Below, in pieces: positions 44,393 to 53,334 of a stretch of 64,000 nt of DNA. Source of the stretch: an uncultured Prevotella sp. (GTDB lineage Bacteria; Bacteroidota; Bacteroidia; Bacteroidales; Bacteroidaceae); NCBI GenBank assembly GCA_900318625.1, contig ONLG01000004.1, forward strand, positions 1 through 64,000. The letters are read 5' to 3'. Under the pieces are notes generated by a model. The model was not told where the DNA came from, ran no database searches, and saw nothing but the letters and a program-made list of their open reading frames with translations. Every line of letters starts with the position of its first letter. Position 1 is the stretch's first letter. The translations under genes and the position numbers were made by a program.

Positions 44393-46312
44393 ATGGATAA
44401 GAACACTATCACAGGATTTGTGCTCATTGCACTTGTGCTCATTGGATTCAGTTGGTACACAAAACCATCAGAAGAGGAGATTGCACAACAGAAAGAACAA
44501 CTGGAGAAACAAAGGCAACAGGCCGTGAAGGACTCGCTGGCAGCAGTTGCCAAGGCGCAGAAAGCAAAAACCGATACCATACAACAAACTGTAGCTGACA
44601 CAACAGCACTTTTCTACAGTTCTATGAACGGTAAAGCTGAGGACATAGTTCTGAAAAACGAAAAGCTCGAAGTAACTATATCGACAAAAGGAGGCGTTAC
44701 AAAAAAGGCCATTCTCAAGAATTTTATAGGCCACAGCAAAGGAAAGGCTGATACGAAAGACCTTACCCTGTTCGACGGCGACGACCAGCAGCTTACTTTC
44801 ATGCTTGCCACAAAAGAGGCCAACATCTCTACAGCCGACTTGTTCTTTGCCCCGAGCGAGGTAACAGACAGTACTCTCACTCTAACTGCCAATGCCGGCA
44901 GTGACAAGAAGCTCACCATCAAGTACTTGCTCGGAAACGACTATATGCTCCACATGAAGATGCAGGCAACTGGTATGGCCGGACTGTTCCAGCCGAACTA
45001 CTCTCTCATGGACGTGTACTGGCAGGAGCATTGCCGCCAACAGGAAAAGGGCTTCACATTTGAAAACCGCTATGCCACTCTTACCTACAAGGAAAAGGAT
45101 GGCTCTACCGACTATCTTAACGAAACTTCTGAGAAGCGCGACGAGAAGATTGAGCCTTCGCTCGACTGGGTTGCTTTCAAGAATCAGTTCTTCTCGGCTG
45201 TAATGATCGCAAAGAGCGACTTCGCTGCCAATGCCCTGCTTACTTCAATACCACAGGAAAAAGGCAGCGGTTACCTGAAGCAGTATGAAGCCAAGCTCAA
45301 AACATTCTTCGATCCGACAGGCAAGACTCCGTCTGAGTTTGAGTTTTATTATGGACCAAATGACTTCCGACTGCTTCAGGATGTGGAGCAGCAGAGCACT
45401 TTCGGCAAAGATCTCGAGCTACAACGACTCGTTTATCTGGGATGGCCGCTGTTCCGATGGATAAACCGTTTCTTCACCATCTATGTTTTCGACTTCCTCA
45501 CCAAGCTCGGCATACCGATGGGAGTGGTTCTTATTCTTATTACCCTGCTGCTGAAGCTCATCACATTCCCTCTTGTCAAGAAGAGCTATATGAGCAGTGC
45601 TAAGATGCGCGTGCTGAAACCGAAACTCGATGAAGCCACAAAGCAGTTCAACAAGCCCGAAGATGCCATGCAGAAACAGCAGGCAATGATGCAAGAATAT
45701 GCCAAATATGGTGTTAGTCCCATGGCAGGCTGCCTGCCCATGCTCATTCAGATGCCTATCTGGATTGCAATGTTCAACTTTGTACCTAACGCAATTCAAC
45801 TGCGCGGACAGAGTTTCCTCTGGATAGACGACCTCTCTACCTACGACCCCATCTGGCAATGGGACAGCAATCTGTGGCTCATTGGCGACCATCTGTCGCT
45901 CACCTGTATATTGTTCTGCGTTTCCAACATCTTATACTCGTGGATGACAATGCGCCAACAGCGCGACCAGATGGTAGGCCAGCAGGCCGAACAGATGAAG
46001 ATGATGCAGTGGATGATGTATCTTATGCCACTGATGTTCTTCTTCATGTTCAACGACTATTCGTCAGGACTTAACTTCTACTACTTCATCTCACTGTTCT
46101 TCTCGGCTGCTATCATGTGGACTCTTCGCAAGACCACAAACGACGAGAAGCTACTTGCTATTCTTGAAGCACGCTATAAGGCCAACAAGGACAATCCTAA
46201 GAAGCTCTCCGGACTGGCCGCACGCCTGCAAGCCATGCAGGAACAGCAAGCTGAGATGCAACGTAAACGCGAGGAACTGGAGCGCAAGCGCAAGGGACTC
46301 GGCAACAATTAA
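44393..46312 (+). CDS. yidC: Membrane protein insertase YidC
   Basis: Inserts and folds inner-membrane proteins, alone or with SecYEG. The 639 residues include an N-terminal membrane helix (5-22), a large periplasmic beta domain (about 60-340) and the conserved 60KD insertase core (about 360-590; 'KLITFPLVKKSYMSSAKM', 'GGCLPMLIQMPI'-like 'AGCLPMLIQMPIWIAMF'). A positively charged C-terminal tail 'QRKREELERKRKG' is suited to ribosome contact. The gene ends at a perfect hairpin. Confidence 0.97.
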   Translation: MDKNTITGFVLIALVLIGFSWYTKPSEEEIAQQKEQLEKQRQQAVKDSLAAVAKAQKAKTDTIQQTVADTTALFYSSMNGKAEDIVLKNEKLEVTISTKGGVTKKAILKNFIGHSKGKADTKDLTLFDGDDQQLTFMLATKEANISTADLFFAPSEVTDSTLTLTANAGSDKKLTIKYLLGNDYMLHMKMQATGMAGLFQPNYSLMDVYWQEHCRQQEKGFTFENRYATLTYKEKDGSTDYLNETSEKRDEKIEPSLDWVAFKNQFFSAVMIAKSDFAANALLTSIPQEKGSGYLKQYEAKLKTFFDPTGKTPSEFEFYYGPNDFRLLQDVEQQSTFGKDLELQRLVYLGWPLFRWINRFFTIYVFDFLTKLGIPMGVVLILITLLLKLITFPLVKKSYMSSAKMRVLKPKLDEATKQFNKPEDAMQKQQAMMQEYAKYGVSPMAGCLPMLIQMPIWIAMFNFVPNAIQLRGQSFLWIDDLSTYDPIWQWDSNLWLIGDHLSLTCILFCVSNILYSWMTMRQQRDQMVGQQAEQMKMMQWMMYLMPLMFFFMFNDYSSGLNFYYFISLFFSAAIMWTLRKTTNDEKLLAILEARYKANKDNPKKLSGLAARLQAMQEQQAEMQRKREELERKRKGLGNN

Positions 46313-46320
46313 AACTTATA

Positions 46321-46363
46321 TGAGCATTACGCAAGTTCATATTGCGTAATGCTCAATTATATT
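46321..46363 (+). terminator. Terminator of yidC
   Basis: Perfect 14-bp stem TGAGCATTACGCAA / TTGCGTAATGCTCA with loop GTTCATA, followed by an A/T-rich AATTATATTT. Confidence 0.7.
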
Positions 46364-46415
46364 TGAACTGCACAACACACGGTGCAACATTGACAATACA
46401 AAAACAATTATAGAA

Positions 46416-47879
46416 ATGAAATTGGGTTTCGACAACGAGAAATACCTCAAGATACAGTCTGAGCACATTAAGGAACGTATTGCACAATTCAACGGAAAAC
46501 TCTATCTGGAGCTTGGTGGCAAGCTCTTCGACGACCATCACGCTTCCAGAGTTCTCCCTGGCTTCAAGCCGGACAGCAAGCTGCGTATGTTCGGACAGCT
46601 GCGCGACAGTATCGAAATAATAATCGTTATCAGTGCTGAGGACATTGAGAAGAACAAGGTTCGCGCTGACTTGGGCATCACTTACGACGAAGATGTTCTG
46701 CGACTGCGTGAAGAGTTTATGAGTAGAGAGTTCATGGTTGGCTCTGTCGTCATAACCCACTACAACGGACAACGTGCTGCCGACCAGTTCAGACACCGTC
46801 TGGAGCGTATCGGAGTGAAGTCTTACATTCACTACCCTATCGACGGCTATCCACACAATGTGGAGCTGATAGCCAGTGACGAAGGCTTCGGCAAGAACGA
46901 CTATGTCATCACAGAACGCCCATTGGTGATAGTAACAGCTCCTGGACCAGGAAGCGGTAAGATGGCTACGTGCCTCAGCCAGCTCTACAACGAGAACAAA
47001 CGCGGCGTAAGAGCAGGCTATGCCAAGTTCGAGACATTCCCCGTCTGGAATCTTCCCCTCAAGCATCCCGTCAACATCGCATACGAAGCAGCCACTGCCG
47101 ACCTCAACGATGTGAACATGATTGACCCTTTCCATCTCGAAGCCTACGGCAAAATAGCAGTAAACTACAACCGCGATATTGAGATTTTCCCGGTTCTAAA
47201 TGCTTTGTTTGAAGGCATCTACGGTGAAAATCCATACAAGTCGCCTACCGATATGGGGGTAAACATGGTTGGTTTCTGCATCAGCAACGACGACGTATGC
47301 TGCAAAGCCTCGCGCGACGAGATTATCCGCCGCTATTATGACGCAACCAACAAGCTTGCAGATGGTGCAGATAACGAGAACGAAGTAAACAAGATACGCC
47401 TTCTCTTCAACCAGGCAAAGATTTCAACAGCTTACCGCCGTACCACCACGGCAGCATACGAGCGCAAAATAGAGACTGGACACACTTCGGCTGCTATAGA
47501 ACTTGCCGACGGAACGATAATCACAGCATCATCAAGCCCTCTTCTCGGTTGCAGTGCAGCTTTGCTTCTCAATGTCACAAAGCACCTTGCAGGCATCGAC
47601 CATCAAGTGAAACTCATTCCGCAAAGCATGATTGAGCCAATCCAGAAGACGAAGATAGAATATCTCGGAGGACGTAATCCAAGGCTCCACACCGACGAAG
47701 TGCTTGTTGCATTGTCTGTCTTGTCCCAGCACGACGAAAACTGCCGCCGCGCACTGGAGCAACTGCCACAGCTTCGCAACTGCCAGGTACACAGCACAGT
47801 CATGCTTAGCGAGGTCGACCGCAAAATATTCAAGAAACTTGGCTGCGGCCTAACGTGCGACCCTACAAAGAAAAAATAA
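46416..47879 (+). CDS. DUF1846-family protein
   Basis: Conserved cytoplasmic protein of unknown function (DUF1846 as recalled), 487 residues, no signal peptide or membrane segment. It contains a P-loop-like 'VTAPGPGSGKMATCLSQLY' around residues 173-191 and 'EYLGGRNPRLHTDEVL' near the C-terminus, both typical of the family. Nucleotide binding is suggested by the P-loop-like stretch but is not proven. It is followed after 12 bp by the S9 peptidase gene, so the two are probably cotranscribed. Confidence 0.85.
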   Translation: MKLGFDNEKYLKIQSEHIKERIAQFNGKLYLELGGKLFDDHHASRVLPGFKPDSKLRMFGQLRDSIEIIIVISAEDIEKNKVRADLGITYDEDVLRLREEFMSREFMVGSVVITHYNGQRAADQFRHRLERIGVKSYIHYPIDGYPHNVELIASDEGFGKNDYVITERPLVIVTAPGPGSGKMATCLSQLYNENKRGVRAGYAKFETFPVWNLPLKHPVNIAYEAATADLNDVNMIDPFHLEAYGKIAVNYNRDIEIFPVLNALFEGIYGENPYKSPTDMGVNMVGFCISNDDVCCKASRDEIIRRYYDATNKLADGADNENEVNKIRLLFNQAKISTAYRRTTTAAYERKIETGHTSAAIELADGTIITASSSPLLGCSAALLLNVTKHLAGIDHQVKLIPQSMIEPIQKTKIEYLGGRNPRLHTDEVLVALSVLSQHDENCRRALEQLPQLRNCQVHSTVMLSEVDRKIFKKLGCGLTCDPTKKK

Positions 47880-47891
47880 ACCTTACATACT

Positions 47892-50054
47892 ATGAAAAGA
47901 CACACTACCATGCTACTCATGGCAGCATTACTGTTGTTGCCATTGACGGCCAATTCACAGGAAATGATAGGCAAGAACAACATCAAGCTAACCTCTGACC
48001 GCATGACACCCGAAGCCCTCTGGGCCATGGGACGCGTAGGAGGTGCCTCCGCTTCGCCCGATGGAAAGAAAATAGTTTATCAAGTGGGCTACTACAGCGT
48101 TGAGCAAAACAAGGGACACCAGATGCTTTTCATTATGAACGCTGACGGATCCGACAAGAAACAACTCACCCAATCTTCCAAGAACGAAACCGATGCGGCA
48201 TGGATCGAGAATGGTAAACACATTGCTTTCCTCACCGACGGACAGCTCTGGAGCATGGACTGCAACGGCGGCGACCGCCGACAGCTCACTCACGATGCTA
48301 CCGAAATTGAGGGATTTAAGTTCTCACCCGACGGAAAGCACGTCATCCTAATAAAAAGTCTACCCTACCACGGTAGCATAAAGCAGAATCCTTCAGACCT
48401 TCCAAAGGCTACCGGACGGCTTTGCACCGACATGAACTACCGCCACTGGGACCACTACGTGGAGTCTGTCTGCCACCCCTTTGTGGCTAATGTCACACCA
48501 GAAGGCATCGACAGCGGTACGGATATTCTCGAGGGAGAACCCTATGAGTGCCCGATGGCTCCGTTTGGAGGCATCGAGCAGCTCGACTGGAGTACCAATT
48601 CCGAACTCATAGCCTATACTTGCAGGAAGAAAGAAGGGGTTAATTATGCCATTTCTACAGACTCAGACATATATTTATATAATGTGTCGAGCCGCCAGAC
48701 CACTAATCTCTGCAAAGGAGATATACTTCCAGATGTTGCCATTGACCCCACAAAGACTTTAAAAGACCAAGCCATCAATTCAGAACATCTATCCGACTTG
48801 AATGTCGGTTACGACACAAATCCCAAGTTCTCGCCCGACGGCAAGCACCTTGCATGGCTTTCAATGAAGCGAGACGGCTACGAGAGCGACCGCAACCGAC
48901 TGTGCATCTACGACCTTGCCAGTGGCAAAAAGCAGTACATCACTGAGTCTTTCGACTCCAACGTCGATGATTTCTGCTGGGCAGACAAGAAGAACACCCT
49001 TTACTTCATTGGTGTTTGGCACGCCACTGAGAACCTCTATTCAACCAATCTGAAAGGCGAGGTGCGCCAACTCAGCAACGACAAAGCTGACTTCGGCAGC
49101 TTACAGATGCTTGGAAATACGGGCCGACTGCTCATGGAACGCCACAGCTACACCGAAAGTGCCGACCTCTATGTCGTCAGTCCCGGAAAAGACATAGCCT
49201 CTACTCGTATCAAACAGATAACAGAAGAGAACAAGCACATCTTCGACCAGCTTGCCAAACCCACTTCGGAGGCACACTGGACCAAGACAACCGATGGCAA
49301 AGATATGCATTATTGGGTAATACTGCCACCTGATTTTGACCCTAACAAGAAGTATCCTACGCTGCTGTTCTGCGAAGGCGGTCCCCAAAGTCCCGTGTCG
49401 CAGTTCTGGAGCTATCGCTGGAACTTTATGATCATGGCCTCGCAAGGCTATGTCATCGTAGCACCCAACCGCCGCGGATTACCAGGTTTCGGCAGCGAGT
49501 GGTGTGAGCAGATTAGTGGCGACTGGACTGGTCAATGCCAGAAAGACTATCTTTCAGCTATCGACGATGCCGTGGCTACCCTGCCCTATGTCGACAAAGA
49601 CAGACTGGCTGCCGTGGGAGCATCATTCGGTGGCTTCTCAGTCTACTATCTCGCAGGCCATCACGACAAGCGCTTCAAGTGCTTCATAGCCCACGACGGT
49701 GCTTTCAACCTTGAGTCGATGTATACCGACACGGAAGAGGTATGGTTCTCAAACTGGGAATACGACGATGCCTACTGGAACAAAGACCAGACCGAGCGAG
49801 CTCGAAAGACATACGAAAACTCCCCCCATCGCTTTGTTGACAAGTGGGACACACCTATTCTGTGTATTCACGGCGAGAAAGACTATCGTATCAATGCCAA
49901 CCAAGGCATGGGCGCTTTCAATGCAGCCCGTCTGCGTGGTATACCAGCCGAGCTGCTTATCTTCCCCGACGAGAACCACTGGGTGCTCAAGCCCCAGAAC
50001 GGTATTCTCTGGCAGCGAACATACTTCGACTGGCTCAAGCGCTGGCTCAAATAA
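47892..50054 (+). CDS. S9 family (prolyl oligopeptidase-type) serine peptidase
   Basis: Exported peptidase, probably periplasmic, that would remove dipeptides or cleave after proline or alanine. Signal peptide 1-23 ('LLLLPLTANSQ'). A WD40-like beta-propeller runs over about 40-440 with repeated 'SPDGKH' turns. The C-terminal alpha/beta hydrolase domain has nucleophile Ser in 'GASFGGFS' (about 576-583), Asp in 'IHGEKDYRI' and His in 'DENHWVL'. The 720-residue length fits DPP-type S9 enzymes. It sits between the DUF1846 gene and an MFS transporter gene. Confidence 0.94.
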   Translation: MKRHTTMLLMAALLLLPLTANSQEMIGKNNIKLTSDRMTPEALWAMGRVGGASASPDGKKIVYQVGYYSVEQNKGHQMLFIMNADGSDKKQLTQSSKNETDAAWIENGKHIAFLTDGQLWSMDCNGGDRRQLTHDATEIEGFKFSPDGKHVILIKSLPYHGSIKQNPSDLPKATGRLCTDMNYRHWDHYVESVCHPFVANVTPEGIDSGTDILEGEPYECPMAPFGGIEQLDWSTNSELIAYTCRKKEGVNYAISTDSDIYLYNVSSRQTTNLCKGDILPDVAIDPTKTLKDQAINSEHLSDLNVGYDTNPKFSPDGKHLAWLSMKRDGYESDRNRLCIYDLASGKKQYITESFDSNVDDFCWADKKNTLYFIGVWHATENLYSTNLKGEVRQLSNDKADFGSLQMLGNTGRLLMERHSYTESADLYVVSPGKDIASTRIKQITEENKHIFDQLAKPTSEAHWTKTTDGKDMHYWVILPPDFDPNKKYPTLLFCEGGPQSPVSQFWSYRWNFMIMASQGYVIVAPNRRGLPGFGSEWCEQISGDWTGQCQKDYLSAIDDAVATLPYVDKDRLAAVGASFGGFSVYYLAGHHDKRFKCFIAHDGAFNLESMYTDTEEVWFSNWEYDDAYWNKDQTERARKTYENSPHRFVDKWDTPILCIHGEKDYRINANQGMGAFNAARLRGIPAELLIFPDENHWVLKPQNGILWQRTYFDWLKRWLK

Positions 50055-50114
50055 ACAGCATCTACCCCTTACGCGAATAAAAAAGGAACAGATTAAAATA
50101 AAAGCACTAATATT

Positions 50115-51740
50115 ATGACACAAATGATTCAGAAAACACTGCGCGACTCAGCAGCCATGCGTTGGACAGCATTGCTGCTTTTGGCTCTCGCCATGTTCTG
50201 CAGTTACATCTTCATGGACATTCTCTCACCCATCAAAGACCTCATGCAGGAAACCCGCTCGTGGGACTCCACATCGTTTGGACGTATGCAGGGTTCAGAG
50301 GTCTTTCTCAATGTGTGGGCTTTCTTCCTTATCTTCGCAGGCATCATCCTCGACAAGATGGGTGTGCGCTTCACGATGGTTCTCTCGTGTGCCCTGATGC
50401 TTGTTGGAGCTATTGTCAAATGGTATGCTATAAGCGAATCGTTCATGGGCTCCGGCCTTGAGGCATGGTTCAGCAGCCACCTTAACTGGGGGCCACTCTT
50501 TGGAGTTGAATGGCTCGACATCCTGCCCTTCGCCGCAGGGATGCCAGCTTCAGCCAAGTTTGCATCGTGTGGCTTTATGATTTTCGGCTGTGGATGCGAG
50601 ATGGCCGGCATAACCGTATCGCGAGGTATCGTGAAATGGTTTAAGGGTCGCGAGATGGCACTTGCCATGGGCAGCGAGATGGCACTTGCCCGATTAGGAG
50701 TGGCTACGTGTATGATTTTCTCGCCCTTCTTTGCTCGCCTTGGCGGCAATGTAAGTGTCAGCCGCTCTGTAGCCTTTGGCGTTGTGCTCATGTGCATCGC
50801 CCTTATCATGGCTCTTGTCTACTTCGTCATGGACAGCAAGTTAGACAAGCAAACAGGTGAGGCAGAAGAAAAAGACGATCCATTCAAGGTCAGCGACCTG
50901 GGCAAGATACTCACCGACAGTGGCTTCTGGATTGTTGCACTTCTCTGTGTGCTCTATTATTCAGCCATCTTCCCATTCCAGAAATATGCCGTTAATATGC
51001 TGCAATGCAACCTTACACTCACTCTCCCCGACTCCAACTCGTTCTGGGCAAGCGACAGTGTGACCATCGTGCAGTATATTATAATGCTCATCGTTGCTGC
51101 CGCAGGCTTTGCCAGCAACTTCCAGAAAGACAAGACACGTCGCTACTGCCTTCTCGGCATATCTATCCTTGCGCTCATTACATATTGCTACATGGGTTAT
51201 ATGCGCCAGACAGCTGAGAGCATCTTTGCCGTATTCCCATTGTTGGCTGTACTTATCACGCCTATCTTGGGCAGCTACCTCGACCACAAGGGCCGCGCAG
51301 TATCCATGCTCGTTCTGGGCTCGTTACTGCTAATCGGTTGCCACCTGACGTTTGCTTTCATTCTGCCGCTGTTCAGCAGCAATGCCGTGGGCGGAGTGAT
51401 TATTGCTTACGCTACAATACTCGTGCTCGGAGCTTCGTTCTCGCTTGTTCCGGCTTCGCTGTGGCCCAGCGTGCCCAAGCTTGTCGATGCCAAGATTATC
51501 GGTAGCGCATACGCCTTGATATTCTGGATCCAGAACATCGGCTTGTGGCTCTTCCCTCTGCTCATTGGACAAGTGCTCGACTCCTCCAACCCCGGCGTTA
51601 CCGACCCCACACAGCTCGACTACACCAATCCGCTTATCATGCTGGCAGGTCTGGGCGTAGCTGCTCTCGTTCTTGGCCTGGTACTCAAAGTGGTTGACAA
51701 GAAGAAGCATCTCGGCCTTGAAGAACCTAACATAAAGTAG
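50115..51740 (+). CDS. MFS transporter
   Basis: Inner-membrane secondary transporter with about twelve helices in 541 residues, including the loop motif 'FFLIFAGIILDKMGVRF' (motif A-like, about 73-89) and a long central region between helices 6 and 7. The substrate is not apparent. It follows the S9 peptidase by 60 bp, so uptake of peptide breakdown products is possible but speculative. Confidence 0.88.
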   Translation: MTQMIQKTLRDSAAMRWTALLLLALAMFCSYIFMDILSPIKDLMQETRSWDSTSFGRMQGSEVFLNVWAFFLIFAGIILDKMGVRFTMVLSCALMLVGAIVKWYAISESFMGSGLEAWFSSHLNWGPLFGVEWLDILPFAAGMPASAKFASCGFMIFGCGCEMAGITVSRGIVKWFKGREMALAMGSEMALARLGVATCMIFSPFFARLGGNVSVSRSVAFGVVLMCIALIMALVYFVMDSKLDKQTGEAEEKDDPFKVSDLGKILTDSGFWIVALLCVLYYSAIFPFQKYAVNMLQCNLTLTLPDSNSFWASDSVTIVQYIIMLIVAAAGFASNFQKDKTRRYCLLGISILALITYCYMGYMRQTAESIFAVFPLLAVLITPILGSYLDHKGRAVSMLVLGSLLLIGCHLTFAFILPLFSSNAVGGVIIAYATILVLGASFSLVPASLWPSVPKLVDAKIIGSAYALIFWIQNIGLWLFPLLIGQVLDSSNPGVTDPTQLDYTNPLIMLAGLGVAALVLGLVLKVVDKKKHLGLEEPNIK

Positions 51741-51788
51741 TTGACGAGTCGGCTTGCCGACGAGTAGACAAGTTTACAAACAAGCCCA

Positions 51789-53207
51789 ATGGCAAAAGAC
51801 AAGATTGCATACGTTTGCTCAAACTGCGGACAAGAGTCTACGAAATGGATTGGCAAATGTCCGAGTTGCGGTCAATGGAATACCTTTAAGGAGATACGCA
51901 TAGCCTCCGACACGGGCAGCCAGGCTGCCCGTTCGGCAGCGCTGAGCCTTCGCGGTGGAAAGCCCCACTCTAAAGGCGGAAAGGCCATGCGCCTGAGTGA
52001 TATTCCATCCCACGACGAGCCACGCATTGACACCCATGATGCTGAACTCAACCGAGTACTTGGTGGTGGGCTTGTGCCGGGCTGCATTGTTCTGCTCGGT
52101 GGCGAACCGGGTATTGGAAAGAGTACACTGTCGTTACAGACTGTACTACAGATGCCAGAACGGCGCATACTTTATGTTAGCGGTGAGGAAAGTGCCCACC
52201 AGCTCAAGATGCGTGCCGAACGGCTGTCGGCAGCATCGCCCGCTGACCACCAATCACCGTCAAGCGACAATCTGCTGATACTCACCGAAAACTCGCTTGA
52301 GCACATCTTCGAGCACGTTAAGGAGCTCCATCCCGAGTTGCTCGTTGTCGACTCTATCCAGACCATAGCCACTGAGGAAGTCGACAGCTCGCCAGGCAGT
52401 CTGTCGCAGGTTCGCGAGTGTGCATCAGCCCTTTTGCGCTTCGCCAAATCGAGCGGTGTGCCGGTAATCCTCATCGGACATATCACTAAGGAGGGTACGC
52501 TCGCCGGACCGAAGATACTGGAGCATATCGTCGACACCGTCATTCAGTTCGAGGGCGACCAGCACCACCTCTATCGCATACTGCGCTCAATGAAGAACCG
52601 CTTTGGCAGCACCAGCGAGCTGGGCATCTACGAAATGCAACAAAATGGTCTTCGGCAGGTCAGCAATCCATCCGAACTGCTTCTCACACAGGATTCCACG
52701 GGCCTTTCAGGCATAGCCATCAGCTCGGCTATCGAGGGTGTGAGGCCATTCCTCGTAGAAACGCAGGCACTCGTGTCCACCGCAGCATACGGCACACCGC
52801 AGCGTTCGGCCACAGGCTTCGATCAGCGCAGACTCAACATGCTTCTTGCCGTACTCGAAAAGCGCGTAGGCTTCAAGCTTATGCAGAAAGATGTGTTCAT
52901 CAACATTGCCGGCGGACTGCGCGTTACCGACCTTGCCACCGACCTCAGCGTGATATCCGCAGTACTCTCTTCCAATGTCGACACCCCCATAGAACCCGGC
53001 TGGTGCATGGCTGGAGAGGTGGGACTGTCGGGCGAAGTGCGCCCCATAGCACGCATAGAGCAGCGCATTGCCGAGGCCGAAAAACTCGGTTTCAGCCATA
53101 TCATCATTCCACGCTACAATATGCAGGGCCTTAACACCAAGAAATTCAAGATAGAACTGTGCCCTGTCAGGAAAGTTGAAGAAGCCTTGCGCCTGCTCTT
53201 CGGATAA
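51789..53207 (+). CDS. radA: DNA repair protein RadA
   Basis: Helps branch migration during recombination and repair. The 472 residues contain an N-terminal zinc finger (Cys10, Cys13, Cys24, Cys27), Walker A GEPGIGKST (about 103-111), the RadA signature KNRFGS and a C-terminal Lon-protease-like domain. The length is standard. It starts 48 bp after the MFS gene. Confidence 0.97.
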   Translation: MAKDKIAYVCSNCGQESTKWIGKCPSCGQWNTFKEIRIASDTGSQAARSAALSLRGGKPHSKGGKAMRLSDIPSHDEPRIDTHDAELNRVLGGGLVPGCIVLLGGEPGIGKSTLSLQTVLQMPERRILYVSGEESAHQLKMRAERLSAASPADHQSPSSDNLLILTENSLEHIFEHVKELHPELLVVDSIQTIATEEVDSSPGSLSQVRECASALLRFAKSSGVPVILIGHITKEGTLAGPKILEHIVDTVIQFEGDQHHLYRILRSMKNRFGSTSELGIYEMQQNGLRQVSNPSELLLTQDSTGLSGIAISSAIEGVRPFLVETQALVSTAAYGTPQRSATGFDQRRLNMLLAVLEKRVGFKLMQKDVFINIAGGLRVTDLATDLSVISAVLSSNVDTPIEPGWCMAGEVGLSGEVRPIARIEQRIAEAEKLGFSHIIIPRYNMQGLNTKKFKIELCPVRKVEEALRLLFG

Positions 53208-53239
53208 CAAGCAGATTTATTAAGTATCTATAATAAGCA

Positions 53240-53286
53240 ACAGCTCTGCACATAAGCTTGAACAACAAGCTTTTATGCAGAGCTGT
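53240..53286. terminator. Long hairpin between convergent radA and BspA-like genes
   Basis: ACAGCTCTGCA-N-ATAAGCTTG / CAAGCTT-TATGCAGAGCTGT, about 19 paired bases with an AACAA loop. There is no strong U-run on either side, so it is a terminator by position more than by form. Confidence 0.5.
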
Positions 53287-53334
53287 CTGTATCTGTAAAG
53301 AGCAGTTGCAAGTGTAAGCAAGCGCTACAACCTG